64,000 nt of DNA from Acinetobacter amyesii (GTDB lineage Bacteria; Pseudomonadota; Gammaproteobacteria; Pseudomonadales; Moraxellaceae), in the NCBI RefSeq assembly GCF_002018365.1, contig NZ_MVKX01000003.1, positions 186,001-250,000 on the forward strand, written 5' to 3'. The stretch's first letter is position 1, and every line of letters starts with the position of its first letter. A program made the position numbers and the translations under genes. The notes under the pieces were generated by a model. That model was not told the DNA's origin. It did not search any database and was given only the letters and a program-made list of their open reading frames with translations. Below are positions 26,772-36,233 of the stretch, in pieces.

Positions 26772-26799
26772 ATTTCGCATAAGCACCATTATGTTAAAT
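26772..26799 (+). other. dif-like XerC/XerD site A (C|D orientation)
   Basis: A 28-bp site with XerC-type half ATTTCGCATAA, six-base spacer GCACCA and XerD-type half TTATGTTAAAT. The XerD half equals the E. coli dif half as I know it. It opens the AT-rich island. It is paired with the inverted site B, enclosing the DUF6530-like gene. Confidence 0.85.
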
Positions 26800-26835
26800 A
26801 GGGAGGAAAAATAATTCTTTATTTTAGTAAAGTTT

Positions 26836-26854
26836 TTAGTAAAAATGTTACTAA
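26836..26854. promoter_or_regulatory. Inverted repeat TTAGTAA-N5-TTACTAA upstream of DUF6530-like gene
   Basis: A perfect 7-bp inverted repeat lies 48 bases before the start codon, with a further TTAGTAAA at 26824 and a TTACTAAAA at 26884. A related palindrome lies upstream of the gene at 28165-28449 in the second module. This suggests a shared operator. Confidence 0.4.
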
Positions 26855-26902
26855 TATGTTTTATAAACAATTAACTAAATTACTTACTAAAAGGGTTTGA
26901 AC

Positions 26903-27322
26903 ATGGATATACCAACTCATTTGTCACATAAACCAATTGTAAAATTGGAAGACTACACACAGTTAGATGGGAAATTTGCTAATCAATCAGATGCTGAAGG
27001 TTTATCAATAGGCTTAGCACAGTGGAGTGATGCAGAGGAAATGGATTTATCTGCAAAAGTTTGGAGATATACGGGAGAAAAATGGTCAAGACAGTCAGAA
27101 GAGTTACCTATTCATCGTGTATTAGATTTAGCTAGCTTATTATGTGCGTCTATCAGTTACGCTAAGGATGAAAAGTTACCAATTTATGATGACTTTCATA
27201 TCACTTTATCAAAGAACCCTGCATTGATTGAAGTTTTGAAAGAAGGTGTGGCTAATGATGAAGAATATTTAGATAAATCTTTAAAAAGATTGTCTAGATA
27301 TCTCAAAGTGTTGGGATATTAA
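26903..27322 (+). CDS. DUF6530-like protein carried in a dif module
   Basis: A 139-residue soluble protein with IPTHLSHKPIVKLEDYTQ, QSDAEGLSIGLAQWSD and SAKVWRYTGEKWSRQSEELP. This is a pattern I associate with the DUF6530 family, although the name is from memory. AAGGG lies seven bases before ATG 26903; the TTG two codons upstream is less likely. The gene is more AT-rich than the flanking core genes and lies between inverted dif-like sites A and B, as cargo of a XerCD module. Function is unknown; genes in such modules often give stress, toxin-antitoxin or resistance traits. Confidence 0.65.
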   Translation: MDIPTHLSHKPIVKLEDYTQLDGKFANQSDAEGLSIGLAQWSDAEEMDLSAKVWRYTGEKWSRQSEELPIHRVLDLASLLCASISYAKDEKLPIYDDFHITLSKNPALIEVLKEGVANDEEYLDKSLKRLSRYLKVLGY

Positions 27323-27337
27323 GTTTAATTTTCCTAA

Positions 27338-27365
27338 AATCAACATAATACACTCTATACGAAAT
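27338..27365 (-). other. dif-like XerC/XerD site B (D|C orientation)
   Basis: Read on the minus strand: XerC-type half ATTTCGTATAG, spacer AGTGTA, XerD-type half TTATGTTGATT. It lies 15 bases after the DUF6530-like gene and is inverted relative to site A. Each half has one substitution relative to site D, so it may be a weaker site. Confidence 0.75.
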
Positions 27366-27409
27366 CAAAAAACTAAGTCTTAAGTGACTATTTTTACTGT
27401 ATTTTTTTA

Positions 27410-27437
27410 ATTTCGCATAAGAGGTTTTATGTTAAAT
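27410..27437 (+). other. dif-like XerC/XerD site C (C|D orientation)
   Basis: XerC-type half ATTTCGCATAA, spacer GAGGTT, XerD-type half TTATGTTAAAT. Both halves are identical to site A and only the spacer differs. It lies 44 bases after site B and opens the second module. Confidence 0.85.
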
Positions 27438-27608
27438 CTTAGGTTTGATAAATTTTATGATAAACCTATCATTAGTTATTAAAAATTAATCTATTGATAG
27501 GTAATTTGTGCCTTTTATCAAATTATCGTTTGGGTATAGTTCTTTGATAGTATATTTTTCACCAAATAAATTTTTTCTTAAAAAAACCAAAAAAAGCGGT
27601 GAATTAAT

Positions 27609-28097
27609 TTAAGCAATAACCTTAAGAAAACTATGCACAGTTAAATTTGTATCTTCATTAAATAAAAGCTCTTTTGAACCAATAAGCTTTTCAGCAATTT
27701 TAAGCGATGCTATATTATTTTCATCTACAGAAGCTTCTATCACATCTCCTTTGACATTTGGACTATTTGAAAATGCTTCTAAAGCTAATTCTGCTACTTT
27801 AAAACCATAACCTTGGTTTCGATATTCGTCATCAACACACCAACCAATATCCCATTTACGATCATATTGAGATATCATACGTGAAAAATTCACAATACAC
27901 TGAGCTACAATTTTCTTAGGATTTTTGGGGTCAAAAATTACATATGTAAGTCTTGGCTCATTCTGATTTCCTGTTGGAAAATCGAGGTGTAAAAATAAAT
28001 TACTTGAAGTCTTACAAGGCTCAAAAGAAATTAAGTTCTGTTGATATGCCTGTTGTAAGTGGTGAAAAGCTAAAAGAGCCATTTCAGAATTATTCAT
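27609..28097 (-). CDS. GNAT-family N-acetyltransferase in the second dif module
   Basis: A 162-residue protein with the GNAT acetyl-CoA-binding pattern DDEYRNQGYGFKVAELALEAF and the following SVDENNIASLKIAEKLIG. The N-terminal part (LLAFHHLQQAYQQNLISFEPC) is variable. The acceptor substrate is unknown; resistance-type and RimJ-like acetylation are both possible. It is AT-rich and preceded by a weak ribosome binding site. It lies downstream of the 94-residue gene on the same strand, separated by a terminator. Confidence 0.75.
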   Translation of the reverse strand: MNNSEMALLAFHHLQQAYQQNLISFEPCKTSSNLFLHLDFPTGNQNEPRLTYVIFDPKNPKKIVAQCIVNFSRMISQYDRKWDIGWCVDDEYRNQGYGFKVAELALEAFSNSPNVKGDVIEASVDENNIASLKIAEKLIGSKELLFNEDTNLTVHSFLKVIA

Positions 28098-28130
28098 ATA
28101 TAACCATTACAATAAAATAGAGTTCATAAA

Positions 28131-28157
28131 GTAAAAAGCCCATTATTAAATGGGCTT
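28131..28157 (-). terminator. Terminator after 94-residue gene
   Basis: The stem AAGCCCATT / AATGGGCTT with a four-base loop is followed by T5 on the minus strand. Confidence 0.85.
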
Positions 28158-28164
28158 GTTAAAT

Positions 28165-28449
28165 TTAGATAACAACATATCCTGAAGATGTTGAATGTGG
28201 TGGGTATTTATCTCCAATTTCCCATTCATAGTATCGCTTAACTACGGAATCTCCATCTCGTTCTTCATATTCACTTAAATCATTATCTTGAGATGAGTTA
28301 TTGTCTCGTGCAGATTTAACTAAGAATACTTTATTCGTTTCTTTCTGTAGTTCAATATTATGTTTTTTAGTAAAAGTCTCTGTATAGTCATGCTCATCAC
28401 ATGATTTCAACTCTGAAATTAAGTGCTCCACCACTGCTGGAATAGTCAT
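28165..28449 (-). CDS. Small acidic protein of unknown function in the second dif module
   Basis: A 94-residue protein with a helical N-terminus (VVEHLISELKSCDEHDY), an acidic, Asn/Ser-rich middle (NNSSQDNDLSEYEERDGD) and a C-terminal YYEWEIGDKYPPHSTSSGYVVI. AAGGAA precedes the start at suitable spacing. A near-palindrome of the TTAGTAA type lies 30 bases upstream. I recognise no family; its size and module context would suit an anti-toxin or anti-restriction role, but nothing shows that. Confidence 0.6.
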   Translation of the reverse strand: MTIPAVVEHLISELKSCDEHDYTETFTKKHNIELQKETNKVFLVKSARDNNSSQDNDLSEYEERDGDSVVKRYYEWEIGDKYPPHSTSSGYVVI

Positions 28450-28478
28450 TTACGTTCCTTGATATCTTAATGTATTGT

Positions 28479-28493
28479 TTACTTAGTAAGTAA
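28479..28493. promoter_or_regulatory. Near-palindrome TTACTTAGTAAGTAA upstream of the 94-residue gene
   Basis: This 15-base sequence contains the same TTAGTAA core as the repeat in front of the DUF6530-like gene. It sits in the expected promoter region of the minus-strand gene. Confidence 0.35.
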
Positions 28494-28581
28494 GTTGATA
28501 CGAATGAGTAAAATTCAAGGTCTATGTTCAAGAAATTAATTAATAATTCATATCTTTGAATAGTTATATGTAAAGCACCTA

Positions 28582-28776
28582 TTAAGATGCTTGTTTATAA
28601 AGATCACCATTCATAGCACTGCTAGCTCTTGTCTGATCAAAAGAATACCGTTTGATATGTTCAAGCAATAAATCCTTTTGCTCAGACTTACACAAGTAAG
28701 ATGCTCGGATCATGGCATCATCAAATTCAGTCTTTAAATCATGCCCTCTAATTTCAGTAAAATCTGCATTCCATTT
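28582..28776 (-). pseudogene. 5'-truncated gene fragment in the second dif module
   Basis: A 64-codon open frame on the minus strand reads like real protein (ADFTEIRGHDLKTEFDDAM, ASYLCKSEQKDLLLEHIKRY, SFDQTRASSAMNGDLYKQAS). It ends in TAA at 28582-28584. It has no start codon before an in-frame stop at 28777-28779. The missing 5' end lies toward dif-like site D, about 50 bases away, so it looks like the C-terminus of a gene cut off near the module edge. The family is not recognised. Confidence 0.6.
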
Positions 28777-28824
28777 TTATGCTTAATTTAGACTTCTTTA
28801 GCTTAGATGATTAAGAATTCCTAA

Positions 28825-28852
28825 AATTAACATAATACGCGTTATACGAAAT
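28825..28852 (-). other. dif-like XerC/XerD site D (D|C orientation)
   Basis: Read on the minus strand: XerC-type half ATTTCGTATAA, spacer CGCGTA, XerD-type half TTATGTTAATT. These halves are, from memory, the ones seen at pdif sites on Acinetobacter plasmids. It closes the island before katG. Confidence 0.85.
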
Positions 28853-28950
28853 CGACTGTATTAGTTTAATGATTTCAATAAGTTTTAACCCATAAAAAAG
28901 CCAAGGTTTAACAAACTAAGGTTTTTTACTTGAAACTTCATTGTTCCACA

Positions 28951-28977
28951 AAAAACCGCCCTAAGGCGGTTTTTTTC
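28951..28977. terminator. Bidirectional terminator downstream of katG
   Basis: The stem AAAAAACCGCC / GGCGGTTTTTT has a four-base loop and lies 19 bases beyond the katG stop codon. Confidence 0.9.
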
Positions 28978-28995
28978 AAACTAGATCAATGCAAA

Positions 28996-31484
<2,489 letters not shown>

Positions 31485-31517
31485 AAAAAAACTGATTGTT
31501 TAAACAATCAGTTTTTT
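31485..31517 (-). terminator. Palindromic terminator centred on the MBL-fold gene's stop codon
   Basis: A perfect palindrome, AAAAAACTGATTGTTT mirrored, has the TAA stop codon of the minus-strand gene in its centre and a T run on both strands. The last codons (KKLIV) form half of the stem. Confidence 0.85.
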
Positions 31518-32555
31518 GCCTTCATGCATGGTCAAAAATGGATTCATTAACTTTGACGTTTTTCGCATTGCTTGATGTAAGTCATGCTCCGGCTGATCTC
31601 TAGCTTCATCGGTCAACTGAAAAGTCCGATAATGCATCGCCAATGAACATTTAGACTGTAGATCTTTGTGCGCTTGAAATGCCTCTTCGGGATTCATGTG
31701 CAAATATTTCATTAAACGACGTGGCTCATAAGCCCCAATCGGCAATAACGCCACACGCGGTGCGCCTAAGCGTGTATGGATTTGCTTGAAATGTGCGGCA
31801 TAACCGGTATCACCTGCAAAGAAAAAATGCCCTGTGCTATGTACGATAGAAAACCCGCCCCATAAGGCATGATTTTGATCGCGCCAACCCCGCCCAGAGC
31901 CATGCTGTGCCGGTGTATAGACGATGCGTAAATCTTCGAACATTTCCGATTGCCACCAGTCGAGTTCGATGACATTGAAGTGTGTTGGCAAATAATAAGC
32001 ATTACCTAAACCGGTATAAATCGGCATGGCAAATTGCTCATGCAACCAATTTAGACTTGCCAAATCCATATGATCGTAGTGGTTATGACTCAGTAAAACC
32101 CCATGAATGGTGGGTAATTCTTCTAAGGCAATGCCTGCAGGACAAGCACGTCGTGGTCCAGTCCCCTGACGTGGGCCTGCATACTCAGCCCACACAGGAT
32201 CGGTCAAAAAATTATACGGACCAATTTGAATTAGCACCGTAGCATGCCCAACAAACCAAACTAACCAATCATCCATTTTAGCCAAAGGTCGATTTTGTGG
32301 AATGCTGCGTGAAGATGCAAAAAACTGTTGGTATTCTTGCTCACGATCTACTTTCCACGTATCGCTTTTACGCGTCATGATCCATTTCAGCATATCTTTA
32401 CGCGTAAACGGATCTGGATTTCGAATGGTATTAAAGAATTTTTCCCCATTAAAATGGTCGGTTGCCAGATAATCAAATACAGGCTTCGTCCACGTATGTT
32501 TCATACAGCGTTCAGTACTGATTTGAAACTGTGCTGATTGAGTTTTTTGATTCAT
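31500..32555 (-). CDS. MBL-fold metallohydrolase (NAPE-PLD/RomA-like)
   Basis: A 351-residue metallo-beta-lactamase-fold hydrolase. The metal-binding motif HNHYDHMD is in LLSHNHYDHMDLASL. Further metal ligands lie around GSGRGWRDQNHALWGGF and FFAGDTGYA, with SLAMHYRTFQLTDE near the C-terminus. The segment VWFVGHATVLIQIGPYNFLTDPVWAEYAGPRQGTGPRR is typical of N-acyl-phosphatidylethanolamine phospholipase D-like and RomA/UlaG-like proteins. The bacterial substrate is uncertain. The start could alternatively be the ATG at residue 18. Confidence 0.82.
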   Translation of the reverse strand: MNQKTQSAQFQISTERCMKHTWTKPVFDYLATDHFNGEKFFNTIRNPDPFTRKDMLKWIMTRKSDTWKVDREQEYQQFFASSRSIPQNRPLAKMDDWLVWFVGHATVLIQIGPYNFLTDPVWAEYAGPRQGTGPRRACPAGIALEELPTIHGVLLSHNHYDHMDLASLNWLHEQFAMPIYTGLGNAYYLPTHFNVIELDWWQSEMFEDLRIVYTPAQHGSGRGWRDQNHALWGGFSIVHSTGHFFFAGDTGYAAHFKQIHTRLGAPRVALLPIGAYEPRRLMKYLHMNPEEAFQAHKDLQSKCSLAMHYRTFQLTDEARDQPEHDLHQAMRKTSKLMNPFLTMHEGKKLIV

Positions 32556-32615
32556 GTGTATTTAAAATTCATTCACTGTGCTGACAAACCATGCAAAGTA
32601 TTTAACCTCGCAGAC

Positions 32616-33557
32616 CTACTGATCAAGACGACCTTTCATGCGCTCAAGCCAAACCTTCCGAGATTGAGGCTTGACAAAGAGTGCCACAATTTCAGGATGA
32701 AGCTGTTTAATTTGTGCTTCAATTCTGTTGACACAAGCTTCGATATCATCAGACGTTAAATTATCTTTAAATTCAAGACTCAAAGATGCCAAAACTTGAT
32801 GTGCCCCCATCTGCTCTGTTAACACCCCATTGGCAGAATGCACTGCGGGATCTTGCTCTGCCACCATCAAGACATTATGCCTCAACTGCGGGTCTGCGGT
32901 TTCCCCCATAAGCAATCCTTTAGTCTCACGTGCAAGTAAGATCGCTGAAACAGCGAGCACAACACCAATCAAAATCGACGCCAGACCATCGAGCATTGGC
33001 ATATTCAGCGCATGCGATAAATAAATCCCGATCAGGGCAATAAACAGACCTATCAGCGCTGCAGTATCTTCAAATAATACCGTGAATGTCGTCGGATCTT
33101 TACTGCGTCGAAATGCCTCAAAATAGCCCTGTTTACCTTTGATTTTACGAAACGCTTTCAGAGCGACAAACCAAGAGGCCCCTTCACACAAAATCGCAAT
33201 ACCTAACACGATATAGTTAATCATCGGATTTTGCATTTCTTCGGGATGATAAATATGACTAACCCCTTGATAGATCGACACAATCGCACCTAAAGCAAAG
33301 ACCATCAATGCCACAATAAAGGCCCAAAAATACAGCTCTCGCCCATAGCCAAATGGATGGCGTGCATTTGCTGGCTGCTGCGATTTTTTCATACCGTAGA
33401 GCAGTAAGATTTCATTTAAAGTATCAACCACAGAGTGAATGGCTTCACTCAACATGGCTGAACTATTCGTCAAATAAGCAGCCACAAACTTAACCAAGGC
33501 AATGGCAAGATTTCCGAATAAGGCTGCATACACAACGACTTTATTAGATTCAGACAT
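32616..33557 (-). CDS. Cation diffusion facilitator family metal transporter
   Basis: A 313-residue membrane transporter of the CDF family (zinc, iron, cobalt or manganese efflux by proton antiport). The first helices contain NSSAMLSEAIHSVVDTLNEILLLYG. The second metal site is in TVLFEDTAALIGLFIALIGIYLSH and MLDGLASILIGVVLA. The C-terminal cytoplasmic domain is short (DDIEACVNRIEAQIKQLHPEI). The sequence HPFGYGRELYFWAF is typical of the branch often named YdfM-like. Which metal is moved cannot be told. Confidence 0.85.
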   Translation of the reverse strand: MSESNKVVVYAALFGNLAIALVKFVAAYLTNSSAMLSEAIHSVVDTLNEILLLYGMKKSQQPANARHPFGYGRELYFWAFIVALMVFALGAIVSIYQGVSHIYHPEEMQNPMINYIVLGIAILCEGASWFVALKAFRKIKGKQGYFEAFRRSKDPTTFTVLFEDTAALIGLFIALIGIYLSHALNMPMLDGLASILIGVVLAVSAILLARETKGLLMGETADPQLRHNVLMVAEQDPAVHSANGVLTEQMGAHQVLASLSLEFKDNLTSDDIEACVNRIEAQIKQLHPEIVALFVKPQSRKVWLERMKGRLDQ

Positions 33558-33742
33558 TCAAAATTGTCCTAAACTTATTTTTATCAAACAGATCTATTTG
33601 ATTTTATGGCTCATTCCATAGTACTCAAACTGACTGTAGCTGTTGTTTGTTATTTTGTTGTTTTTACACCAACTGTCGATTGTTTCTACAATGCCCTTCA
33701 TGTTCCATGTGAAACACGCTCTATCGCGCAAACGTGGAGTAC

Positions 33743-33767
33743 AAAAAAAGGAAGCCGAAGCTTCCTT
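33743..33767 (-). terminator. Terminator after EamA transporter gene
   Basis: On the minus strand the stem AAGGAAGC / GCTTCCTT closes a TTCG tetraloop and is followed by T5. It lies 17 bases after the stop codon. Confidence 0.9.
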
Positions 33768-33783
33768 GTTCCGATGGATAAAG

Positions 33784-34692
33784 TTAAACCCGCTTAAAAT
33801 ATTGTTCGCGCCACTCTTTCCAAAAGTACATCACGATTCCAAACATCACCACCACAATGCCGATAAAGGCATTCGGACTGATTTGTTCATTGTTTAATGT
33901 CGCACCGAGGACTAAGGCAATTACAGGAGTCATCACATTACTCAATGACACCGTTGAGGCATTTAAGCGTTTAATCAGCCAGAAATAACATAGCATTGCC
34001 ACAATCGATGACATGATCATGGTAAATACAAATCCAATCATCGCGCGGCGACTTGGTAATGCCGTTGGAAAATGTTGCCAGATAAATGGAATAATCAACA
34101 ACGAACCCAATGCGGAAACCAATAGCGAGCCTGTGGCTTGCGACATCGGTTTTAATGGTGCATTAATTTGTTTGACCCAAAAGATTGAGCTGATATAAGA
34201 CACCATACTGATCAGCATCAACACCACACCCCATGGGTTCACTTTACTGTCTGCCGAATCTGCAAAGACAAAACTCAAGCCTGCGACCGCAATCGCCATC
34301 CCAACCCATTGTAAAGCGATTAACTTTTGGGTTTTCAAAATCACATGACCAATCAAGCCTGCAATCAACGGTGAAAAACCAAATATCAACGCCATCAAAC
34401 CTGAAGTCAGGTAATTGGCAGCCAGATAAATAAACAGCTGCGCGCCAATTAAATTCAGACTACCCGCCACATAACTTTTGAGTGAGGTCTGATCAAAAGG
34501 CAAAGGATCACGCATCAGCTTCAATAAAAATAAAGCAATGATGGAAGCCCCCAAATAGCGAATTATCAGCACCCACATCGGGTGGATTTCCGCAACACTC
34601 CATACAATCGCGAGCGGCGTCGTCGCCCAAATCAGTACCAGCAAAGCATAAATACTTGCCGTGACAATCATCGGAGAGGAATTAGAGTTCAT
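33784..34692 (-). CDS. EamA (DMT superfamily) permease
   Basis: A 302-residue inner-membrane protein with ten predicted helices in two EamA repeats. The first repeat is YALLVLIWATTPLAIVWS through LSFVFADS; the second contains VLMLISMVSYISSIFWVK and YFWLIKRLNASTVSLSNVMTPVIALVLG. Such proteins export or import amino acids, nucleotides or other metabolites. The start at 34692 places the first helix near the N-terminus; an upstream ATG at 34749 is possible. A repeat element separates it from hcaD. Confidence 0.82.
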   Translation of the reverse strand: MNSNSSPMIVTASIYALLVLIWATTPLAIVWSVAEIHPMWVLIIRYLGASIIALFLLKLMRDPLPFDQTSLKSYVAGSLNLIGAQLFIYLAANYLTSGLMALIFGFSPLIAGLIGHVILKTQKLIALQWVGMAIAVAGLSFVFADSADSKVNPWGVVLMLISMVSYISSIFWVKQINAPLKPMSQATGSLLVSALGSLLIIPFIWQHFPTALPSRRAMIGFVFTMIMSSIVAMLCYFWLIKRLNASTVSLSNVMTPVIALVLGATLNNEQISPNAFIGIVVVMFGIVMYFWKEWREQYFKRV

Positions 34693-34762
34693 AAATGGTT
34701 CTATCGCATAAATCAGGGATAAGACTAAAAATCGACTCCTCCCCATCATTAATTATGCTGGG

Positions 34763-34853
34763 GGCGACATGGATGTCGCCTGCTTATCTGGGGTATAGGG
34801 ATGTACCCTCAGATAAGCAGAAGATTTTTGTTACTTTTCATCTTTGAAAAGTA
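34763..34853. repeat. Compound intergenic palindrome element
   Basis: Three hairpins in a row. The first is GGCGACAT-GG-ATGTCGCC (34763-34780). The second is CTGCTTATCTG...CAGATAAGCAG with an inner GGGTA/TACCC pairing (34780-34820). The third is ACTTTTCA-TCT-TGAAAAGT-like, ending near 34853. Its modular structure looks like a dispersed intergenic repeat (BIME or MITE-like). Confidence 0.6.
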
Positions 34854-34924
34854 AGGCATAGCCTCCGCAAAGACATATAAACCAAAACTGAAATTTAGGG
34901 CAGTGACAACAAAGCCAAAGATAT

Positions 34925-34956
34925 AAAAAAGCAGACCTAGGTTGCCCAAGGTCTGC
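34925..34956 (-). terminator. Terminator after hcaD
   Basis: The stem GCAGACCT / AGGTCTGC with a 10-base loop is followed on the minus strand by T6. It ends the hca-mhpB operon. Confidence 0.85.
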
Positions 34957-34986
34957 CCTTTTGTAAACGCATTAATAACGCAAAAG

Positions 34987-36222
34987 TTATTTCACAAGCT
35001 TACGAAGATCTTGGCTCAGATCTAAATATTTATCTGCTTCAAACGCTGCATTCTTGCTGATCAACTTTTTAAGATGACGCATTTCTTTCGCAGCATTTAC
35101 CGTGATACCACCCACGATCACACCGTCAGTCACACCAAATAAAACAAATGATGATTCTGCAGCTAATTCAGGATTTACTTCACCACGTGCGATCCATTCC
35201 GCAGCAGCCATATCACCTACAAATTGATAGTTAATATTGAGCTGATCCGTCCAGAACCATGCTGGATTTGGTGTTGGGTGTTCAACTTCCATCACATGAC
35301 GGGCAAAAATACCTGCTTGAAGGTTGGCATTTTCCCACGTTTCCACGCGGCGGTGGTTACCACAGTCACGAAGCTGAGTTGCCACATCGCCAGCTGCATA
35401 AATATCAGGATGCGAAGTTTGGCAGTTTTCATTTACTTTAATGGCAAGATCAACATCTAAGCCTGCCTCAGCAGCAAGCTGTGCATTTGGCACAATACCA
35501 ATACCGTAAATCACTGCATCCGCACGTAGTTCTTCACCCCCTTCAAGGGTAATAACCACTTCTTCGCCGTCGAGTTTGCAATCTGCAATGGCAGTTGAAA
35601 GACGGATATCCACACCTGCAAGACGTTGCTGAGCCAATAAGAATTCGCTCAACACGCGTGGAGATGAACGACCCATCACCATTGGACCCATTTCAATTAC
35701 GGTCACGTCACAGTCTTTAGAACGTGCAGAAGATGCAAGTTCCAAACCGATCACCCCACCGCCAATCAACACTAAACGACGACCCGCTTGTAAAACAGGG
35801 ACAAGCGCTTGCGAATCTTCAAGATTACGCAGGGTATAAACGTGCTTACCCAAAGCATCAAAGTTTGGTAAACGACGAGCAGCTCCACCTGTTGCAAGCA
35901 ATAGCTTATCAAATGCAATGCTGTCGCCATTTTTGAGTTGAACAGTTTTCGCTGCTGCGTCAATGCTGATCACACCATTACCGCGAATATGTTCAACACC
36001 CAAATCTGCCAGTTTTTCTTCTGACAAAATTTCAATTTTGGTGTCTTCAGGTTTTAAAATCACGTCTTTCGACAAAGGCGGACGTTCATAAGGAAGATGT
36101 GTTTCATCACCCACCAAAATGATTTTGCCTTCATACTTGTTCGCACGGAGTTCTAAAATGGCGCTAGCACCAGCTTGACCAGCTCCAACAATAACGATGG
36201 TTTCGATACCATTTTGGCTCAT
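34987..36222 (-). CDS. hcaD: Ferredoxin reductase component of aromatic-ring dioxygenase
   Basis: A 411-residue FAD- and NADH-binding reductase that passes electrons to the Rieske ferredoxin. The FAD motif is IVIVGAGQAGASA at the N-terminus and the NAD motif is VLIGGGVIGLELASSA near residue 150. TSHPDIYAAGDVA and the C-terminal reductase domain follow. AAGGAA precedes ATG 36222; the longer frame to 36276 overlaps mhpB and is not supported. It is the last gene of the operon, 11 bases after mhpB. Confidence 0.88.
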   Translation of the reverse strand: MSQNGIETIVIVGAGQAGASAILELRANKYEGKIILVGDETHLPYERPPLSKDVILKPEDTKIEILSEEKLADLGVEHIRGNGVISIDAAAKTVQLKNGDSIAFDKLLLATGGAARRLPNFDALGKHVYTLRNLEDSQALVPVLQAGRRLVLIGGGVIGLELASSARSKDCDVTVIEMGPMVMGRSSPRVLSEFLLAQQRLAGVDIRLSTAIADCKLDGEEVVITLEGGEELRADAVIYGIGIVPNAQLAAEAGLDVDLAIKVNENCQTSHPDIYAAGDVATQLRDCGNHRRVETWENANLQAGIFARHVMEVEHPTPNPAWFWTDQLNINYQFVGDMAAAEWIARGEVNPELAAESSFVLFGVTDGVIVGGITVNAAKEMRHLKKLISKNAAFEADKYLDLSQDLRKLVK

Positions 36223-36233
36223 GGGTATATTCC

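Noticed and set aside
26772..26799. Site A or C as the chromosomal dif itself
   Set aside because: The halves fit, but the spacers (GCACCA, GAGGTT) differ from the TGTATA-type spacer expected for a chromosomal dif, so I call them pdif-like. A skew analysis would be needed to decide.
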